NCBI RefSeq assembly: GCF_015665295.1
Contig: NZ_JADFAJ010000027.1
Span: 25,595 to 89,594 of the forward strand
From: Maricaulis sp.
Lineage (GTDB): Bacteria; Pseudomonadota; Alphaproteobacteria; Caulobacterales; Maricaulaceae
Direction: 5' to 3'
DNA: 64,000 bases
Part shown: positions 26,160-37,100 of the stretch, in pieces
How positions within the stretch are numbered: position 1 is the first letter of the stretch
Layout: every line of letters starts with the position of its first letter
The notes under the pieces: model-generated
The model's database searches: none
What the model was told of the DNA's origin: nothing
Seen by the model: only the letters and a program-made list of their open reading frames with translations
Made by a program: the position numbers and the translations under genes

Positions 26160-27503
26160 TTACAGCACTCCTGCCAGAGCTTTCGCGAAGACGGCGATGT
26201 CTTCCGGCGTGTTGGTTTCGGTCGCGGCGACGATGAGATAATTCTCGAACCGGCCCGGATAGAGGCGGCTGGCGGGCACACCGCCCAGCACGCCAACATG
26301 GGCCAGCTCGTTCACCACCTGGTCCGCATTTTTCGGCAGCAGCAGCGTGAATTCGTTGAAGAAGCTGTCATTGACGACTTCCACACCCGGGATCGAGCCG
26401 AGCGCGTCAGCCAGCTCGCAGGCGGTCTCATGGTTGAGACGGGCCAGCGTGGTCAGCCCCTTTTCCCCAAGCAGGGTCATGTGAATGGTCCAGGCCAGCG
26501 CACACAGGCCGGAATTGGTGCAGATGTTCGAGGTCGCCTTGTCGCGGCGGATATGCTGCTCGCGGGTCGACAGGGTCAGCACATAGCCGCGGCGGCCATC
26601 GGCATCGACGGTCTCGCCGGCCAGGCGGCCCGGCATCTGGCGGATGAAGCGACGATCATCCTTGCAGGCAAACAGGCCCACATAGGGTCCGCCGAAATTC
26701 AGACCGACGCCGATCGACTGGCCCTCGCCCACGGCGATGTCGGCCCCCATATGGCCCGGCGCTTCAACCAGACCCAGCGACACAGCTTCGGTGAAGACCG
26801 CGATGACCAGGGCGCCTTTCTCGTGGGCGATGCGGGAAATTTCGCGCAGGTCGTGCAGACGACCGAAAATGTCCGGCGTCTGGACGACGACACAGGCGGT
26901 CGTGTCGTCGATCTCGGCGATCACGGCGTCGAGGTCCGCCGGCGCCGCATCGGTGACGGTGATCGCGACATCGGAATACTTGGCCAGCGTTTTGGACGCC
27001 TCGACATAGTGCGGGTGGACCGAACCGGCCATGACGGCCTTGGTGCGACGGGTGACGCGGGCCGCCATCATGACGGCTTCCGCGCAGGCCGTGGAGCCGT
27101 CATACATGGAGGCATTGGCCACATCCATGCCGGTCAGGAGCGCGACCTGGGTCTGGAATTCAAACAGGGTCTGCAAGGTCCCCTGCGAAATTTCCGGCTG
27201 GTAGGGCGTATAGGCGGTCAGGAATTCGGAACGCTGGATCAGATGATCCACCGTTGCCGGAACATGGTGCTTGTAGGCACCCGCCCCCACAAAGAACGGC
27301 GCATGGCTGGCCGCGACATTGCGCGAGGCCATGGCCGACATGGCGCGCTCGACCTGCAGCTCGGTCTGCCGGGTCGGCAGGTCGATCAGGCCATCCAGAC
27401 GCGCCGCTTCCGGCACATCGGTGAAAAGATCATCGATGGAGGCCACGCCGATCGCATCGAGCATGGCCTTCCGGTCATTATCTGTGTGGGGGAGGTATCG
27501 CAT
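26160..27503 (-). CDS. gcvPA: Glycine dehydrogenase (decarboxylating) subunit 1
   Basis: 447 residues. It is the N-terminal half of P-protein in organisms with a split enzyme, and forms the dimer with GcvPB. Family stretches include [20 protein letters not shown] and [11 protein letters not shown]. The lysine that binds PLP is in the partner subunit, as expected. It starts 13 nt after gcvH and ends one base before gcvPB, so translation is probably coupled. Confidence 0.96.
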   Translation of the reverse strand: MRYLPHTDNDRKAMLDAIGVASIDDLFTDVPEAARLDGLIDLPTRQTELQVERAMSAMASRNVAASHAPFFVGAGAYKHHVPATVDHLIQRSEFLTAYTPYQPEISQGTLQTLFEFQTQVALLTGMDVANASMYDGSTACAEAVMMAARVTRRTKAVMAGSVHPHYVEASKTLAKYSDVAITVTDAAPADLDAVIAEIDDTTACVVVQTPDIFGRLHDLREISRIAHEKGALVIAVFTEAVSLGLVEAPGHMGADIAVGEGQSIGVGLNFGGPYVGLFACKDDRRFIRQMPGRLAGETVDADGRRGYVLTLSTREQHIRRDKATSNICTNSGLCALAWTIHMTLLGEKGLTTLARLNHETACELADALGSIPGVEVVNDSFFNEFTLLLPKNADQVVNELAHVGVLGGVPASRLYPGRFENYLIVAATETNTPEDIAVFAKALAGVL

Positions 27504-27516
27504 GGGGTCTGCCCTT

Positions 27517-27882
27517 TTAGGCGATGTGTGCGTTGTAGGCGGCTTCGTCCATCAGGCCGTCGAGCTGGGAGGCGTCGGCGAGCTTGATCTTGACGAACCA
27601 GCCGTCGCCGGACGGATCTTCATTGACCTTGGCCGGCTCGCCCTCGAGGGCGTCATTGATGGCGGTGATCTCGCCATCGACCGGGGCGTAGACTTCCGAG
27701 GCGGCCTTGACCGACTCGACGACGGCGAACTCGTCGCCCTTGGTCAGGCTTCGGCCGACTTCCGGCAGTTCGACAAAGACGACGTCGCCCAGCTGGCCGG
27801 CGGCGAAAGCGGTGATGCCGACGGTGGCGATGTCGCCGTCAACGGTGATCCATTCATGGTCTTCGGTGTAACGCGTGGTCAT
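27517..27882 (-). CDS. gcvH: Glycine cleavage system H protein
   Basis: 121 residues. The lipoyl carrier of the glycine cleavage complex. The lipoylated lysine lies in [17 protein letters not shown], and [11 protein letters not shown] is the normal N-terminal hallmark. It shuttles the aminomethyl group between P, T and L proteins. It sits between gcvT (38-nt gap) and gcvPA (13-nt gap). Confidence 0.97.
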   Translation of the reverse strand: MTTRYTEDHEWITVDGDIATVGITAFAAGQLGDVVFVELPEVGRSLTKGDEFAVVESVKAASEVYAPVDGEITAINDALEGEPAKVNEDPSGDGWFVKIKLADASQLDGLMDEAAYNAHIA

Positions 27883-27920
27883 GGGTAAAATCTCCTGCCC
27901 CTGGAAAAGAGTGTCGGGCC

Positions 27921-29018
27921 TCAGCCCCGATAGAAATTCGCCGGTACAAACGGCAGTTTGGTGATGGTCGCCGCACGCGGCTTGCCGCGCACGAGGATGT
28001 CGACCTCGGTGCCCGGCTGGAAGAAATCACGATCGACATAACCCATGGCCACGGGGCCATTGACCGTCGGCCCGAAGCCGCCCGAGGTCACCACGCCGAT
28101 GACCTTGCCGGACTTGTCGGCGATCTCGGCGCCTTCACGGGCCGGTGCGCCGGCCAGCGTCAGACCGACCCGCTTCTGGCAGGTCTTTTCCTCGATCTGG
28201 CGGGCGACCACATCGGCGCCCGGGAAATCGCCGCGCTCGCGACGGGTCTTGCCCAGCGCCCAGATCAGCGAGGCTTCGACCGCCGTGCGGTTTTCATCCA
28301 TGTCGTGACCATAAAGGCAGAGCCCGGCTTCCAGGCGCAGGCTGTCGCGGGCGCCCAGGCCGATCGCCTCAACCTCGTCCTGCGCCAGCAGGAGGCGGGC
28401 AATGCGCTCGGCCTCGGCCTCGGGAATGGAAATCTCGAACCCGTCCTCGCCGGTATAGCCCGAACGCGAGATGAGAACCTCAGTACCGTCGAGCGTGAAC
28501 ACGCCGCATTGCATGAAGACCATCTTGCAGGCGTCCGGGCAGAGCCGCGTCATGACGTCCCTGGCCGCCGGGCCTTGCAGCGCCAGCAGTGCGCGCTCGG
28601 GGATGCGGGTCAGCGTGCCCTTGCCGGCCGTGGCGGCCTCGATATGCGCGAAGTCGGCATCCTTGGTGGCCGCATTGACGACGAGGTAAATGCCATTCCC
28701 ATCCGGGCGCGAGACCATCAGGTCGTCGCGAATACCGCCGCGCTCATTGGGCAGGAGGGTGTATTTCTGTTCGCCGGCGCCGATCTCGGAGAGGTCGCAG
28801 GTCAAAAGCGCTTCCAGCGCCGCCTCGTCACCGACATAGCGCGCCTGGCCCATATGGGAGACGTCGAACAGGCCGGCCTGTTCGCGGCAATGCCTGTGCT
28901 CGCCCATGATGCCCAGCGGATACTGGACCGGCATGTCATAGCCGGCAAACGGCACCATCTTGCCGCCGAGCTCGACATGGAGGGCGTGAAGCGGTGTCTT
29001 GTGGAGAATTTCGGTCAT
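27921..29018 (-). CDS. gcvT: Aminomethyltransferase (T protein)
   Basis: 365 residues from ATG 29018, with AAGGA six bases upstream; an in-frame alternative start at 29033 would not have this ribosome-binding site. GcvT moves the methylene group from GcvH-bound aminomethyl to tetrahydrofolate, releasing ammonia. Family motifs include [10 protein letters not shown] near the N-terminus, FDVSHMGQ, and [13 protein letters not shown] in the middle. It is the first gene of gcvT-gcvH-gcvPA-gcvPB, 51 nt below the riboswitch. The L protein gene is not in the window. Confidence 0.96.
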   Translation of the reverse strand: MTEILHKTPLHALHVELGGKMVPFAGYDMPVQYPLGIMGEHRHCREQAGLFDVSHMGQARYVGDEAALEALLTCDLSEIGAGEQKYTLLPNERGGIRDDLMVSRPDGNGIYLVVNAATKDADFAHIEAATAGKGTLTRIPERALLALQGPAARDVMTRLCPDACKMVFMQCGVFTLDGTEVLISRSGYTGEDGFEISIPEAEAERIARLLLAQDEVEAIGLGARDSLRLEAGLCLYGHDMDENRTAVEASLIWALGKTRRERGDFPGADVVARQIEEKTCQKRVGLTLAGAPAREGAEIADKSGKVIGVVTSGGFGPTVNGPVAMGYVDRDFFQPGTEVDILVRGKPRAATITKLPFVPANFYRG

Positions 29019-29069
29019 GTCGGGTCCTTGCAAGGGTGCGATCCTGCACGCCCGAAAAGGCCTGCAAGC

Positions 29070-29285
29070 TGATCGCCCCCGCTGTCCCGAGAACCTGAGA
29101 GATTCCGTGCGCGCCGCTGACGCCCCCCGATCGGGACCGGCCGCACTTGCTCCGTCGGTGGGGCAAGGGTCTGATCCCCAACCCGCTTTCCAGCGTTCGT
29201 CTCTCCCGCGGTCCCTTGGCCTGAGCGTTTCCGGGGCGGTTGCGCCTTCGGCGCCGGCATATTCGCCGGTCTCTCCCGCGGGGAG
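29070..29285 (-). promoter_or_regulatory. Tandem glycine riboswitch
   Basis: On the minus strand, just upstream of gcvT, the leader carries two copies of the glycine aptamer core. The first has GGGAGAGACCGGCG, then GCGCCGAAGGCGCAACC and AACGCTCAGGCC. The second has GGGAGAGACGAACGCTGG, then CCGACGGAGCAAG and AATCTCTCAGGTT. These match the glycine riboswitch family, which usually turns on gcv genes when glycine is high. Exact ends are estimated. I could not identify a clear terminator between the second aptamer and gcvT, so control may act on translation. Confidence 0.92.
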
Positions 29286-29333
29286 TTTGGTCCCGCTTTC
29301 CCCGGTTTCATGCGGGTTTCGCGATTGCGGCGG

Positions 29334-29361
29334 ACTCTATGATTCCGGGGCCGAGAGTCAA
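29334..29361 (-). promoter_or_regulatory. Predicted gcv promoter with two GANTC sites
   Basis: On the minus strand TTGACT (29356-29361), a 16-base spacer and TAGAGT (29334-29339) lie directly upstream of the riboswitch. Two CcrM target sites, at 29333-29337 and 29341-29345, overlap the -10 and the spacer. Promoter quality is fair; methylation control is inferred. Confidence 0.5.
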
Positions 29362-29389
29362 TGTCGGGCGGCGGTTAATCCGTGGGCGA

Positions 29390-29776
29390 TTACTCGCCCT
29401 GATAGGACAGGGGCAGGCAGGTTCCAAGGCCGGACTGAAGCGCCGGCTGGATGGCGGACTGCTCCTCGGGATCCAGGGTCGCGACTTCGCTCGCTGCGGC
29501 ATCGCGCGCCGCCTCCCAGTCATCAACCATGGCCTCGTCCTGGATCGCCCCCTGGGAACCCAGCGCAATGACCCGATAGGCGGCGGGCGACAGGCCCGCA
29601 CTCAGCGCACCATCGAGACAGCTGCAAAAGGCGTCATGATCGGATGCCTCACCACCGGACCGGCGCATTTGCTGGACCTGGCAGGATTGCTGCATCCAGG
29701 CAGAAAACTGCTCGGGATCATCGGGAAACTCGGTTGCGGCAAGGCCGGCAAGACTGGTGATCAGGCTGACAAGCAT
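29390..29776 (-). CDS. Small exported protein, unknown function
   Basis: 128 residues with a short hydrophobic N-terminus (MLVSLITSLAGLAATEF) that looks like a signal peptide. The mature part has four Cys (SCQVQQM, CSCLDG and GTCLPL), which could form disulfides in the periplasm, and is acidic. No family recognised. The ribosome-binding site GAGGAG lies inside a hairpin at 29783-29803. It follows argS on the same strand after a 77-bp gap. Confidence 0.65.
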   Translation of the reverse strand: MLVSLITSLAGLAATEFPDDPEQFSAWMQQSCQVQQMRRSGGEASDHDAFCSCLDGALSAGLSPAAYRVIALGSQGAIQDEAMVDDWEAARDAAASEVATLDPEEQSAIQPALQSGLGTCLPLSYQGE

Positions 29777-29782
29777 TTTGGG

Positions 29783-29803
29783 GCTCCTCCCTGGATGAGG
29801 AGC
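29783..29803 (-). promoter_or_regulatory. Hairpin covering a ribosome-binding site
   Basis: On the minus strand GCTCCTC pairs with GAGGAGC over a seven-base loop. The second arm is the Shine-Dalgarno of the small exported protein gene, seven bases before its ATG. The hairpin could mask the site. Structure seen; control inferred. Confidence 0.4.
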
Positions 29804-29853
29804 AATCTAGCGGATAAAACCCTGCCTGCCCTCCCCTGTGTCGGGGACGAGCC

Positions 29854-31620
29854 CTACATCCGTTCCGGCGCTTCCAGGCCGAGCAGGTCGAGGCTCAGCT
29901 CGAGCTGCTTCAGTGTCGCTTGGGCAAGCGCCAGGCGCGAGGCTTTCACGGCATCGTCCTCGGCAACCAGGACCGGGCAGGCGGCGTAGAATTTCGAGAA
30001 GGCCTGGGCCAGCGTGAAGGCGTGGTCACAGATCGCATTGGGTGCGCGGTTCTCGATCGCCTGGTCGAGGGCGGCGCCGAAAGCGTCCAGTGCCAGCAGG
30101 AGGTCGCGCTCTTCCTGGGCCTCGATGACGATCTTGCCGGGCTTCACGCCGGCCTCATCGGCCCGACGCATAAGCGATTTCACGCGCACGGCGGCATAGA
30201 GGAGATAGGGGCCGGTCTTGCCCTCGAAACTGGTGAACCGGTCCAGGTCGAAGACGTAATTCGTGGTCCGGTAATTCTGCAGGTCGGCGAACTTGATCGC
30301 GGCCAGACCGACCATGCGGGCAACGCGGTCATGCTCTTCAGCGCCAACATCGGCGGCGAGACCGACCTCCTTGAGGCGCTCATCGGCGCGCTCGATGGCG
30401 CTGGAAATCAGGTCGGCGAGGCGGAAAGTGCCGCCATCACGCGTGCGCAGGCGTTTGCCGTCCTTGCCGTTGACCGTGCCGAATTTCACATGTTCCAGCG
30501 CGCCCTCGGCGGCAAGGCCCGCCTTCTCGGCGGCGCGGAAGACCTGTTCGAAATGATCTGACTGGGCCAGGTCGACGACATAGAGCGTCAGGTCCGGCCC
30601 GACCGACTGCTTGCGGTCGAGAATGGTGGCGAGATCCGTGGTGCCATAGAGCGAGGCCCCGCCCGAGGTCACCAGGATGAGCGGGGCGAGTTCCTTCTTG
30701 TCGTCTTCGCGGGCGACACGGACGACCCAGGCGCCATCACTCTGTTCGGCGACACCGCGCTTCTTGAAATCCTCGACCAGGCCGGGGATGAGCGGATCGA
30801 CATCGCTCTCGCCCTTCCACAGGTCGAAATGCACCCCAAGCGCTGCAAAATCCCGCTTCAGCGCGGCGACGGACACGTCGATGAAATGGCGCAGCAGGGC
30901 CCGATAGCCGGCCCGACCGGCCTGCAGCTCCGCCGTCGCCGTGCGTGAAATTTCCAGCCGCGCCGGGTCGGCCTTGGCCTTGGCCGAGGCTTGCGGATAG
31001 AGCCGCGCCAGATCCTCGATCGTGACTGGCGGCTCGGACGGGTAGTCCCCCTGATAGTCGGCGTCGAAATAGACCAGGTCCGGCTGTTCTTCGCGCAGCT
31101 CGGTGATCAGATGGCCCATCTGCAGGCCCCAATCGCCGAGATGGATATCCGACACCACCGTGTCACCACGAAAGCGGAACAGGCGCTGAAGACTGTCGCC
31201 CAGGACCGAGGAACGCAAATGACCGACATGCATCGGCTTGGCGACATTCGGACCGCCGAAATCGATCATCACCGTTTTCGGCGCCCCGGTGACCGGCGCA
31301 CCGGCCCGCTCGTCGGCGGCAATCTCCGCCGCGCGTTCGGCATAGAGATGATCGGCAGGGCGCAGATTGATGAAGCCCGGGCCGGCGATTTCCGCGGCGC
31401 CGATCTGGGGAAGGCCGTGCAGGCGCTCGAGCAGCCTGGAGGCCAGCTCGCGCGGATTGGTCTTCGCCAGCTTGGCCGCCGGCATGGCGCCATTGCACTG
31501 GAAGGGGAAGATTTCCGGGTTCTGCCGGGACGGGGTAACACGGCCCAGCTCGCGCGGAAGCTCGAGGGAAGCAAACGCGTCGCCCAGCACGGCGCTGAGC
31601 TGATCAGCAATAGAAGGCAT
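29854..31620 (-). CDS. argS: Arginyl-tRNA synthetase
   Basis: 588 residues, the usual class I ArgRS length. The N-terminal Add1 domain is followed by the HIGH motif in NVAKPMHVGHLRSS (about residues 123-136). The KMSKS loop is the relaxed form GKDGKRLRTRDGG, normal for many ArgRS. The C-terminal DALR anticodon-binding domain ends at the stop codon. The gene follows the lipoprotein gene by 4 nt and is probably cotranscribed with it. Confidence 0.97.
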   Translation of the reverse strand: MPSIADQLSAVLGDAFASLELPRELGRVTPSRQNPEIFPFQCNGAMPAAKLAKTNPRELASRLLERLHGLPQIGAAEIAGPGFINLRPADHLYAERAAEIAADERAGAPVTGAPKTVMIDFGGPNVAKPMHVGHLRSSVLGDSLQRLFRFRGDTVVSDIHLGDWGLQMGHLITELREEQPDLVYFDADYQGDYPSEPPVTIEDLARLYPQASAKAKADPARLEISRTATAELQAGRAGYRALLRHFIDVSVAALKRDFAALGVHFDLWKGESDVDPLIPGLVEDFKKRGVAEQSDGAWVVRVAREDDKKELAPLILVTSGGASLYGTTDLATILDRKQSVGPDLTLYVVDLAQSDHFEQVFRAAEKAGLAAEGALEHVKFGTVNGKDGKRLRTRDGGTFRLADLISSAIERADERLKEVGLAADVGAEEHDRVARMVGLAAIKFADLQNYRTTNYVFDLDRFTSFEGKTGPYLLYAAVRVKSLMRRADEAGVKPGKIVIEAQEERDLLLALDAFGAALDQAIENRAPNAICDHAFTLAQAFSKFYAACPVLVAEDDAVKASRLALAQATLKQLELSLDLLGLEAPERM

Positions 31621-31624
31621 GTGT

Positions 31625-32206
31625 CTAGTCCTGGCCGGCTGCCACGCGGAAACGCTGGCCGGAGCGGTTGAAGGCGAGTTGTTCCGGGGTCAGTTCGAAG
31701 CCGACCAGGATCTCGAAATTCACCCCCGATGTGCCTTCATCGGCACGCGGGATGGAAATGGCATCAATCGTTTCGGTCATGAAGACGCGGTCCTCGTCAG
31801 CATCGAAACGCACGCGGATCGGGAAGACTTCCTTGGCCATGACCGCCATGTCGCGACGGGTGACGGCCACGAAGAACTCGTAAGTCCGCTCATTGCCCTG
31901 GGCCGCCGGTCCGCGGCCAAAGCCGAAATCGATTTCCAGATTGGCGAGGATCGGACGTTCGCCATAATAGCTGCACAGAGAGCGCACGGCGAGCACTTCA
32001 CCGGTAAAGCCGACATTCTCGTAGGCCACTTCATCATTGCGCAGTTCGACGATTCGGTGCGCGTCGTACAAGGACAGTGCCGACGGACAGGGGCCGATAT
32101 TCGGCTCCGGATCGGACAGGATATCGCTGACGCTCTGGCAGGACGCCAACAGGCCGGACATCGCGGCAATGAGGGCAAGAGAACGCGCGGATTTGAACGA
32201 CATCAT
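31625..32206 (-). CDS. Lipoprotein of unknown function
   Basis: 193 residues. The signal peptide ends in a lipobox LASC (about residue 23), so the protein is lipid-anchored. The mature part is a mixed alpha/beta sequence with two more Cys ([22 protein letters not shown]) and the stretch [12 protein letters not shown]. No enzyme motif is seen. Similar small lipoproteins occur upstream of argS in related bacteria, as far as I recall. It is divergent from ispH. Confidence 0.75.
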   Translation of the reverse strand: MMSFKSARSLALIAAMSGLLASCQSVSDILSDPEPNIGPCPSALSLYDAHRIVELRNDEVAYENVGFTGEVLAVRSLCSYYGERPILANLEIDFGFGRGPAAQGNERTYEFFVAVTRRDMAVMAKEVFPIRVRFDADEDRVFMTETIDAISIPRADEGTSGVNFEILVGFELTPEQLAFNRSGQRFRVAAGQD

Positions 32207-32316
32207 GTACTACCTGTCCTGGAAACAGACCCGACTGCTGGCTTGGGGCCGGGCACTTTGTTAGGACGGTCATACGATGGAGATGCCGCTTCCGCAACGC
32301 CATCGCTGAAGGAGAG

Positions 32317-33273
32317 ATGAGCGTGACTGCGACACCCCGCCCCCCGCTGACCATACTGCGTGCTGCACCGCGCGGCTTCTGCGCCGGTGTCGACCGCGCA
32401 ATCCAGATTGTCGAACGGGCCATCGAACGCTTTGGCGCCCCGGTCTATGTCCGGCACGAGATCGTCCACAATCACCATGTCGTGGAACGCCTCGAGGCGC
32501 TCGGCGCTGTCTTTGTCGAGGAGCTGGACGAGTGTCCGACCGATCGGCCGGTCGTGTTCTCGGCACATGGCGTACCCAAGACCGTGCCCGCCGAGGCCGA
32601 ACGCCGCGAGATGATCTATGTCGATGCGACCTGCCCGCTGGTCTCGAAAGTCCATGTCGAAGCACAGCGCCATTTTGCCAATGGCGACGAGATCATCCTG
32701 ATCGGCCATGCCGGCCATCCCGAGGTCGTCGGCACGATGGGACAATTGCCCGATGGCGTGATCAGCCTGATCGAAACGGTCGCCGATGCCGGACGCTTTG
32801 AGCCCAAGGATCCGGCCCGGATCGCCTTTGTCACCCAGACGACCCTCTCGGTCGACGATACATCGGCGATCGTCGAGGCTCTGCAGGCCCGCTTTCCGCA
32901 GATGAAGGCGCCGCACAAGGAGGACATCTGCTACGCCACCACCAACCGACAGGCGGCCGTCAAGGCGATGGCACCGCGCAGCGACATCGTGTTCGTGATC
33001 GGCTCGCCCAACTCGTCCAATTCCGTCCGGCTCGTCGAAGTCGCTCAACGCGCCGGGGCCCGTCGCGCCGCCCTGGTTTCGTGTGCAAGGGATGTCGACT
33101 GGAACACGCTGGGCTCGATCCGTACGGTCGGCATCACCGCCGGCGCTTCGGCGCCAGAGGACCTGGTGGAGGGCCTGATTGAAGCCTTCCGCGAGCGCTT
33201 TGATGTCCAGCTTGAGGATATCCGCGTGACCGACGAGGATGTCGTCTTCAAGCTTCCGCGGATCGTAGCCTGA
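32317..33273 (+). CDS. ispH: 4-hydroxy-3-methylbut-2-enyl diphosphate reductase
   Basis: 318 residues. IspH (LytB) makes isopentenyl and dimethylallyl diphosphate in the last step of the MEP isoprenoid pathway, using a 4Fe-4S cluster. The three cluster cysteines lie in [23 protein letters not shown] and [20 protein letters not shown] and SSNSVRL are substrate-binding stretches. AAGGAG is only two bases before ATG 32317, so an in-frame GTG at 32323 with eight-base spacing may be the true start. Followed by a DUF1801 gene after 10 nt. Confidence 0.96.
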   Translation: MSVTATPRPPLTILRAAPRGFCAGVDRAIQIVERAIERFGAPVYVRHEIVHNHHVVERLEALGAVFVEELDECPTDRPVVFSAHGVPKTVPAEAERREMIYVDATCPLVSKVHVEAQRHFANGDEIILIGHAGHPEVVGTMGQLPDGVISLIETVADAGRFEPKDPARIAFVTQTTLSVDDTSAIVEALQARFPQMKAPHKEDICYATTNRQAAVKAMAPRSDIVFVIGSPNSSNSVRLVEVAQRAGARRAALVSCARDVDWNTLGSIRTVGITAGASAPEDLVEGLIEAFRERFDVQLEDIRVTDEDVVFKLPRIVA

Positions 33274-33283
33274 GGAGGCCGTC

Positions 33284-33703
33284 ATGGCCGACAACAAGAC
33301 CCAGCCTACCGATATCGCGCCGGTCGATTTCATCGCCGGCATCGAGCACCCGACCCGCCGCGCCGACGCGGAAGCCCTGCTCGCGCTGATGACACGTATC
33401 ACCGGTTGGGAGCCGCAAATGTGGGGCCCCGCCATGATCGGTTTCGGGACCTATCACTACAAATATGAGAGCGGCCGCGAAGGCGATTTCATGCGCACGG
33501 GTTTTTCCCCGCGCAAGACCAGCATGGTCGTCTACATCATGCCCGGCTACACCGATCACACCGACAAGCTTGCCCGGCTCGGCAAACACAAGCTTGGCAA
33601 GTCCTGCCTTTACATCAACAAGCTGGCCGATGTGGACACAGCAGTCCTCGAAGCGATTATCCGCGCCGGCCTCGACGACATGGCGAAGAAATACCCATTG
33701 TGA
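33284..33703 (+). CDS. DUF1801 domain protein
   Basis: 139 residues, preceded by GAGGAGG. The conserved DUF1801 pattern is visible: [19 protein letters not shown] in the middle, then [15 protein letters not shown] and [16 protein letters not shown]. The function of this small cytoplasmic family is not established. The ispH stop is 10 nt upstream, and its own TGA overlaps the GTG start of rnhA by four bases (GTGA), so the three genes form a tight operon. Confidence 0.85.
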   Translation: MADNKTQPTDIAPVDFIAGIEHPTRRADAEALLALMTRITGWEPQMWGPAMIGFGTYHYKYESGREGDFMRTGFSPRKTSMVVYIMPGYTDHTDKLARLGKHKLGKSCLYINKLADVDTAVLEAIIRAGLDDMAKKYPL

Positions 33704-34143
33704 GCACAATCACCATCCACACTGACGGCGCCTGTTCGGGTAATCCCGGTCCCGGCGGCTGGGGCGCTATCCTGGAATGGAATGGCCACCGCAAGGAACT
33801 CAAGGGCGGCGAGGCCGACACCACCAATAACCGCATGGAGATGATGGCGGCCATCCAGGCACTTGAAGCGCTCAAGAAGGCGGATCGCACCGTGGTCCTG
33901 ATCACGGACAGCGTCTATCTGCGCGATGGCATCACCAAATGGATCCATGGCTGGAAGAAGCGGGGCTGGAAGACAGCGGACAGGAAAGCGGTCAAGAATG
34001 TTGATCTGTGGCAGCGCCTCGACGCGCTGACGAGCCAGCACGCAATCGACTGGCGCTGGGTCAAGGGCCATGCCGGGGATCCCGGCAATGAGCGGGCCGA
34101 CGAACTGGCTCGCGAAGGCCTCAGCGAGGCGCGCCGCCGCTAG
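33700..34143 (+). CDS. rnhA: Ribonuclease HI
   Basis: 147 residues, GTG start overlapping the previous stop. RNase HI cleaves RNA in RNA-DNA hybrids. The four catalytic acidic residues lie in [35 protein letters not shown] and [12 protein letters not shown]. With rnhB at 9.7 kb the window holds both RNase H types. The last 23 bases overlap the 3' end of the convergent hybrid kinase gene. Confidence 0.97.
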   Translation: MSTITIHTDGACSGNPGPGGWGAILEWNGHRKELKGGEADTTNNRMEMMAAIQALEALKKADRTVVLITDSVYLRDGITKWIHGWKKRGWKTADRKAVKNVDLWQRLDALTSQHAIDWRWVKGHAGDPGNERADELAREGLSEARRR

Positions 34144-37100
34144 CAGACTGCCAATCATAGGAATAATTGGAAAGGGCACGATCCAGGGCGCCGAGCACTT
34201 CGGTCAGATTGAGCGGCTTGGTGAAATACCCGGTCGCACCGATAGCGGTGCACATGTCACGCGTCGCCTTCGTGGCATCCGCGGTGAGCGCGAAAATCGG
34301 AACACCAGCATAGTCAGACGAGGATGCACGGATACGGCGGATGGCTTCATCACCCGACATGACTGGCATCTGGATATCCATCAGAACGGCATCAATGGGC
34401 ATGTCCGCCAAGAGGTCCAGCGCTTCCCTGCCGTTCTTGGCGGTTTCTACATGATACTCGTTGTGCTGCAGCAGGGCCGCGATCACCATTAGGTTTGCCT
34501 GAACATCATCAACCACCAAAATCCGCTTTCCGCCCACCTCACTTTCAGACGGTTTGCCCGCCAATGGCTCGGCTGCCTCATTTGGGGGGGGCTCAGCCGC
34601 GGCGAGCTCAACCTGAAACCAGAACTCTGCGCCTTCCCCGTGGACACTGTTCACTCCGATATCGCCACCCATCAATCCGATCAGTTCCTGGCAGATCGCC
34701 AGGCCGAGGCCGGTCCCGCCGAAGCGACGCGTTATGGATGTGTCAGCCTGGACAAACCGGTCAAAAACCAACGTCGTCTGCTCAGGCGACAGGCCCGGGC
34801 CCGTATCCTTGACCCGCCATTCAGTTCGCCCGCCCTTTCCAAGCCCCACCCGCAGACTAACCGAGCCTGCTTCGGTGAACTTAATGGCATTTCCAACTAT
34901 GTTGATTAGCACCTGGCGGATGCGCTTCTCATCACCGACAACCCAGCGGGGCACCTTCGTATCGACCGAGAATTCAAGCTGCAAGCGCTTTTCCTGCGCG
35001 CGCAGACTCATCATGTCACCCACAACATCCACAAGCTTGCGCAAGTCAAACGCGGCATTCTCAAGCTCGATTTGACCCGCCTCGATTTTTGAAATGTCCA
35101 GGATGTCATCGATCAAGTCAGCGAGAGCCTGACCGGAATTTTTTATGGTTTCAACATGACGTTCCTGCTGCTCGGACAGTTCGGTCATCTGCAATATTTG
35201 GGTCATGCCGATCACGCCATTGAGGGGGGTGCGGATCTCGTGGCTCATGTTGGCGAGGAATTCCGATTTGGCCAAGCTGGCACTCTCCGCCTTCTCGCGA
35301 GCCGACTCCAGCACCCGTGCCTGCTCGATATCCTCGGTTACATCCATGTGAACACCGGTCAGAATAGGGGGCGCATCAAGGCGTTCCCGATACACACCGA
35401 ATGATCGAATATGCCGATAATCTCCATCACCGATCCGGTAGCGATACTCCCGCGTAACCCGGCCTTTGGCGGCCATAGCCTGCCTGAATGCCTCCGCGAT
35501 ATCCGCGCGATCATCGGTGTGGATACGAGCCAGCCAATCCGCCGCGTTCGGATTCGGCATATTGTCCGGAATGGCAAATAACCGACGGCTGCCTTCGTCC
35601 CAGTTGTACTCGCCCGTTTCCGGGCAAACATCCCAGACACCGATCCCGGAACTGTCCAACGCGACTTCAAGGCGGGTTGAGAGCAGGCGCAGCTCCTCTT
35701 CACGCGCGCGTCGCTCGGTAATGTCCTGGAAGGAGCCCACGAGTCGCACAACCTGCCCGTCCTCGATGATGCCGCGCCCGACAGCTCGCACCCATCTCCG
35801 GCGCCCCCGCGCCGTGACGAACGGCAGTTCCAGATCCCATGGCTGATGCTTGTCGATACATTGTTGCACCGCCGCAGCAATCGTTTCACGGGCCTCAGGC
35901 GCATAGAAGTTGATCGCTGTTTCCATATCAGGCACGTAGTCATCACCGACTTCGTGAATACGGCGGGTTGTCCTGTCCCAGATTGGCGCATTGGCATCAA
36001 GGTCGACTTCCCAACTCCCAATGCCTCCAAGCTCTGTAACAGCGGACAAGCGATCCAGAAGCGTGCGATGCCGAAGCTCGCTTTCCACCAAGCCGGCCTC
36101 GATTTTCTTACGCTCGGTAATGTCAAATCGAATAAAGATTACGCGCTTAATCTGTCCACTCGCCGAGAGTTGTGGCGCAACTATCGTGTCCACCCAGAAC
36201 AGGTCGCCGGCTCTCGACTTGTTGCAGATATCGCCACGCCAGGGCTTCCCGGATTGCACGACAGACCACATATCGGTCCAGAACTGGTCGGAGTGTAGAC
36301 CAGAGCTCTGCAGATCGGCGTGCGTGAGCCCTATGACCTCCTCGCGGCCATAGCCATTGCGGGTGCAGAAGGCATCGTTGACATCGATAATCTTGCCTTG
36401 GGCGTCAGTCTGGCTGAAAATGGTTTGCTGACGTATGACGCCCATCAAGGAACGCAACTCATCAAGCGCCGAGGTCAGCCTCTGCGCAATCGCATTGCGC
36501 TCGGTTATGTCAGTCTCGACAGCCATGAAGCCCGTACATACGCCGGCCTCCCAGATCGGCATCAAGTCGATCTGAACAGTATAGAGATTTCCGTTCTTGT
36601 GCCTGTTGACGATTTCCACCTGGCACTCCGCACCCATTCGGATGGCGTCGGACATCTTTCGGATTGAACCGGAAGACGACTGCTCGCATTGAAGCATGTC
36701 ACCGGGCTTCTGCCCGAGCGCCTCCGTTATCGTGAAGCCTGACAATCGCTCAAATGCAGGATTGACCCACTCGATCCGGCCTGCCCGATCTGTGATAATC
36801 ACGGCATTGTTGGTATGCCGTGCCAGCATCGCCAGGCGGCGATGCTCGCCCGATCTGGCCCGTTCCCGGATCAACTCCTGGATCATTCGGGCCAGTTTCA
36901 CCAAGCGGTCGCGTGTTTTGGCGTCGAGGCGCAAAGGCTGATCATGAATTGCGCACAGGGTCCCGATTTTCTCGCCACCCTTCAGTGTCAGCGGGACACC
37001 GGCATAACCGCGGATATGCGGCGCCCCCGTAACCAGCGGGTTCTCCACGAACAAGGGATCGTTGAAGGTGTCATGGACCTCGTAAACACCATCCTGCTGG

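Noticed and set aside
24509..26236. 575-codon plus-strand frame opposite gcvPB
   Set aside because: It mirrors gcvPB, has no recognisable domain and no ribosome-binding site.
30430..30480. Missing KMSKS in arginyl-tRNA synthetase
   Set aside because: A relaxed motif (GKDGKRLRTRDGG) is normal in many ArgRS, so this is no defect.
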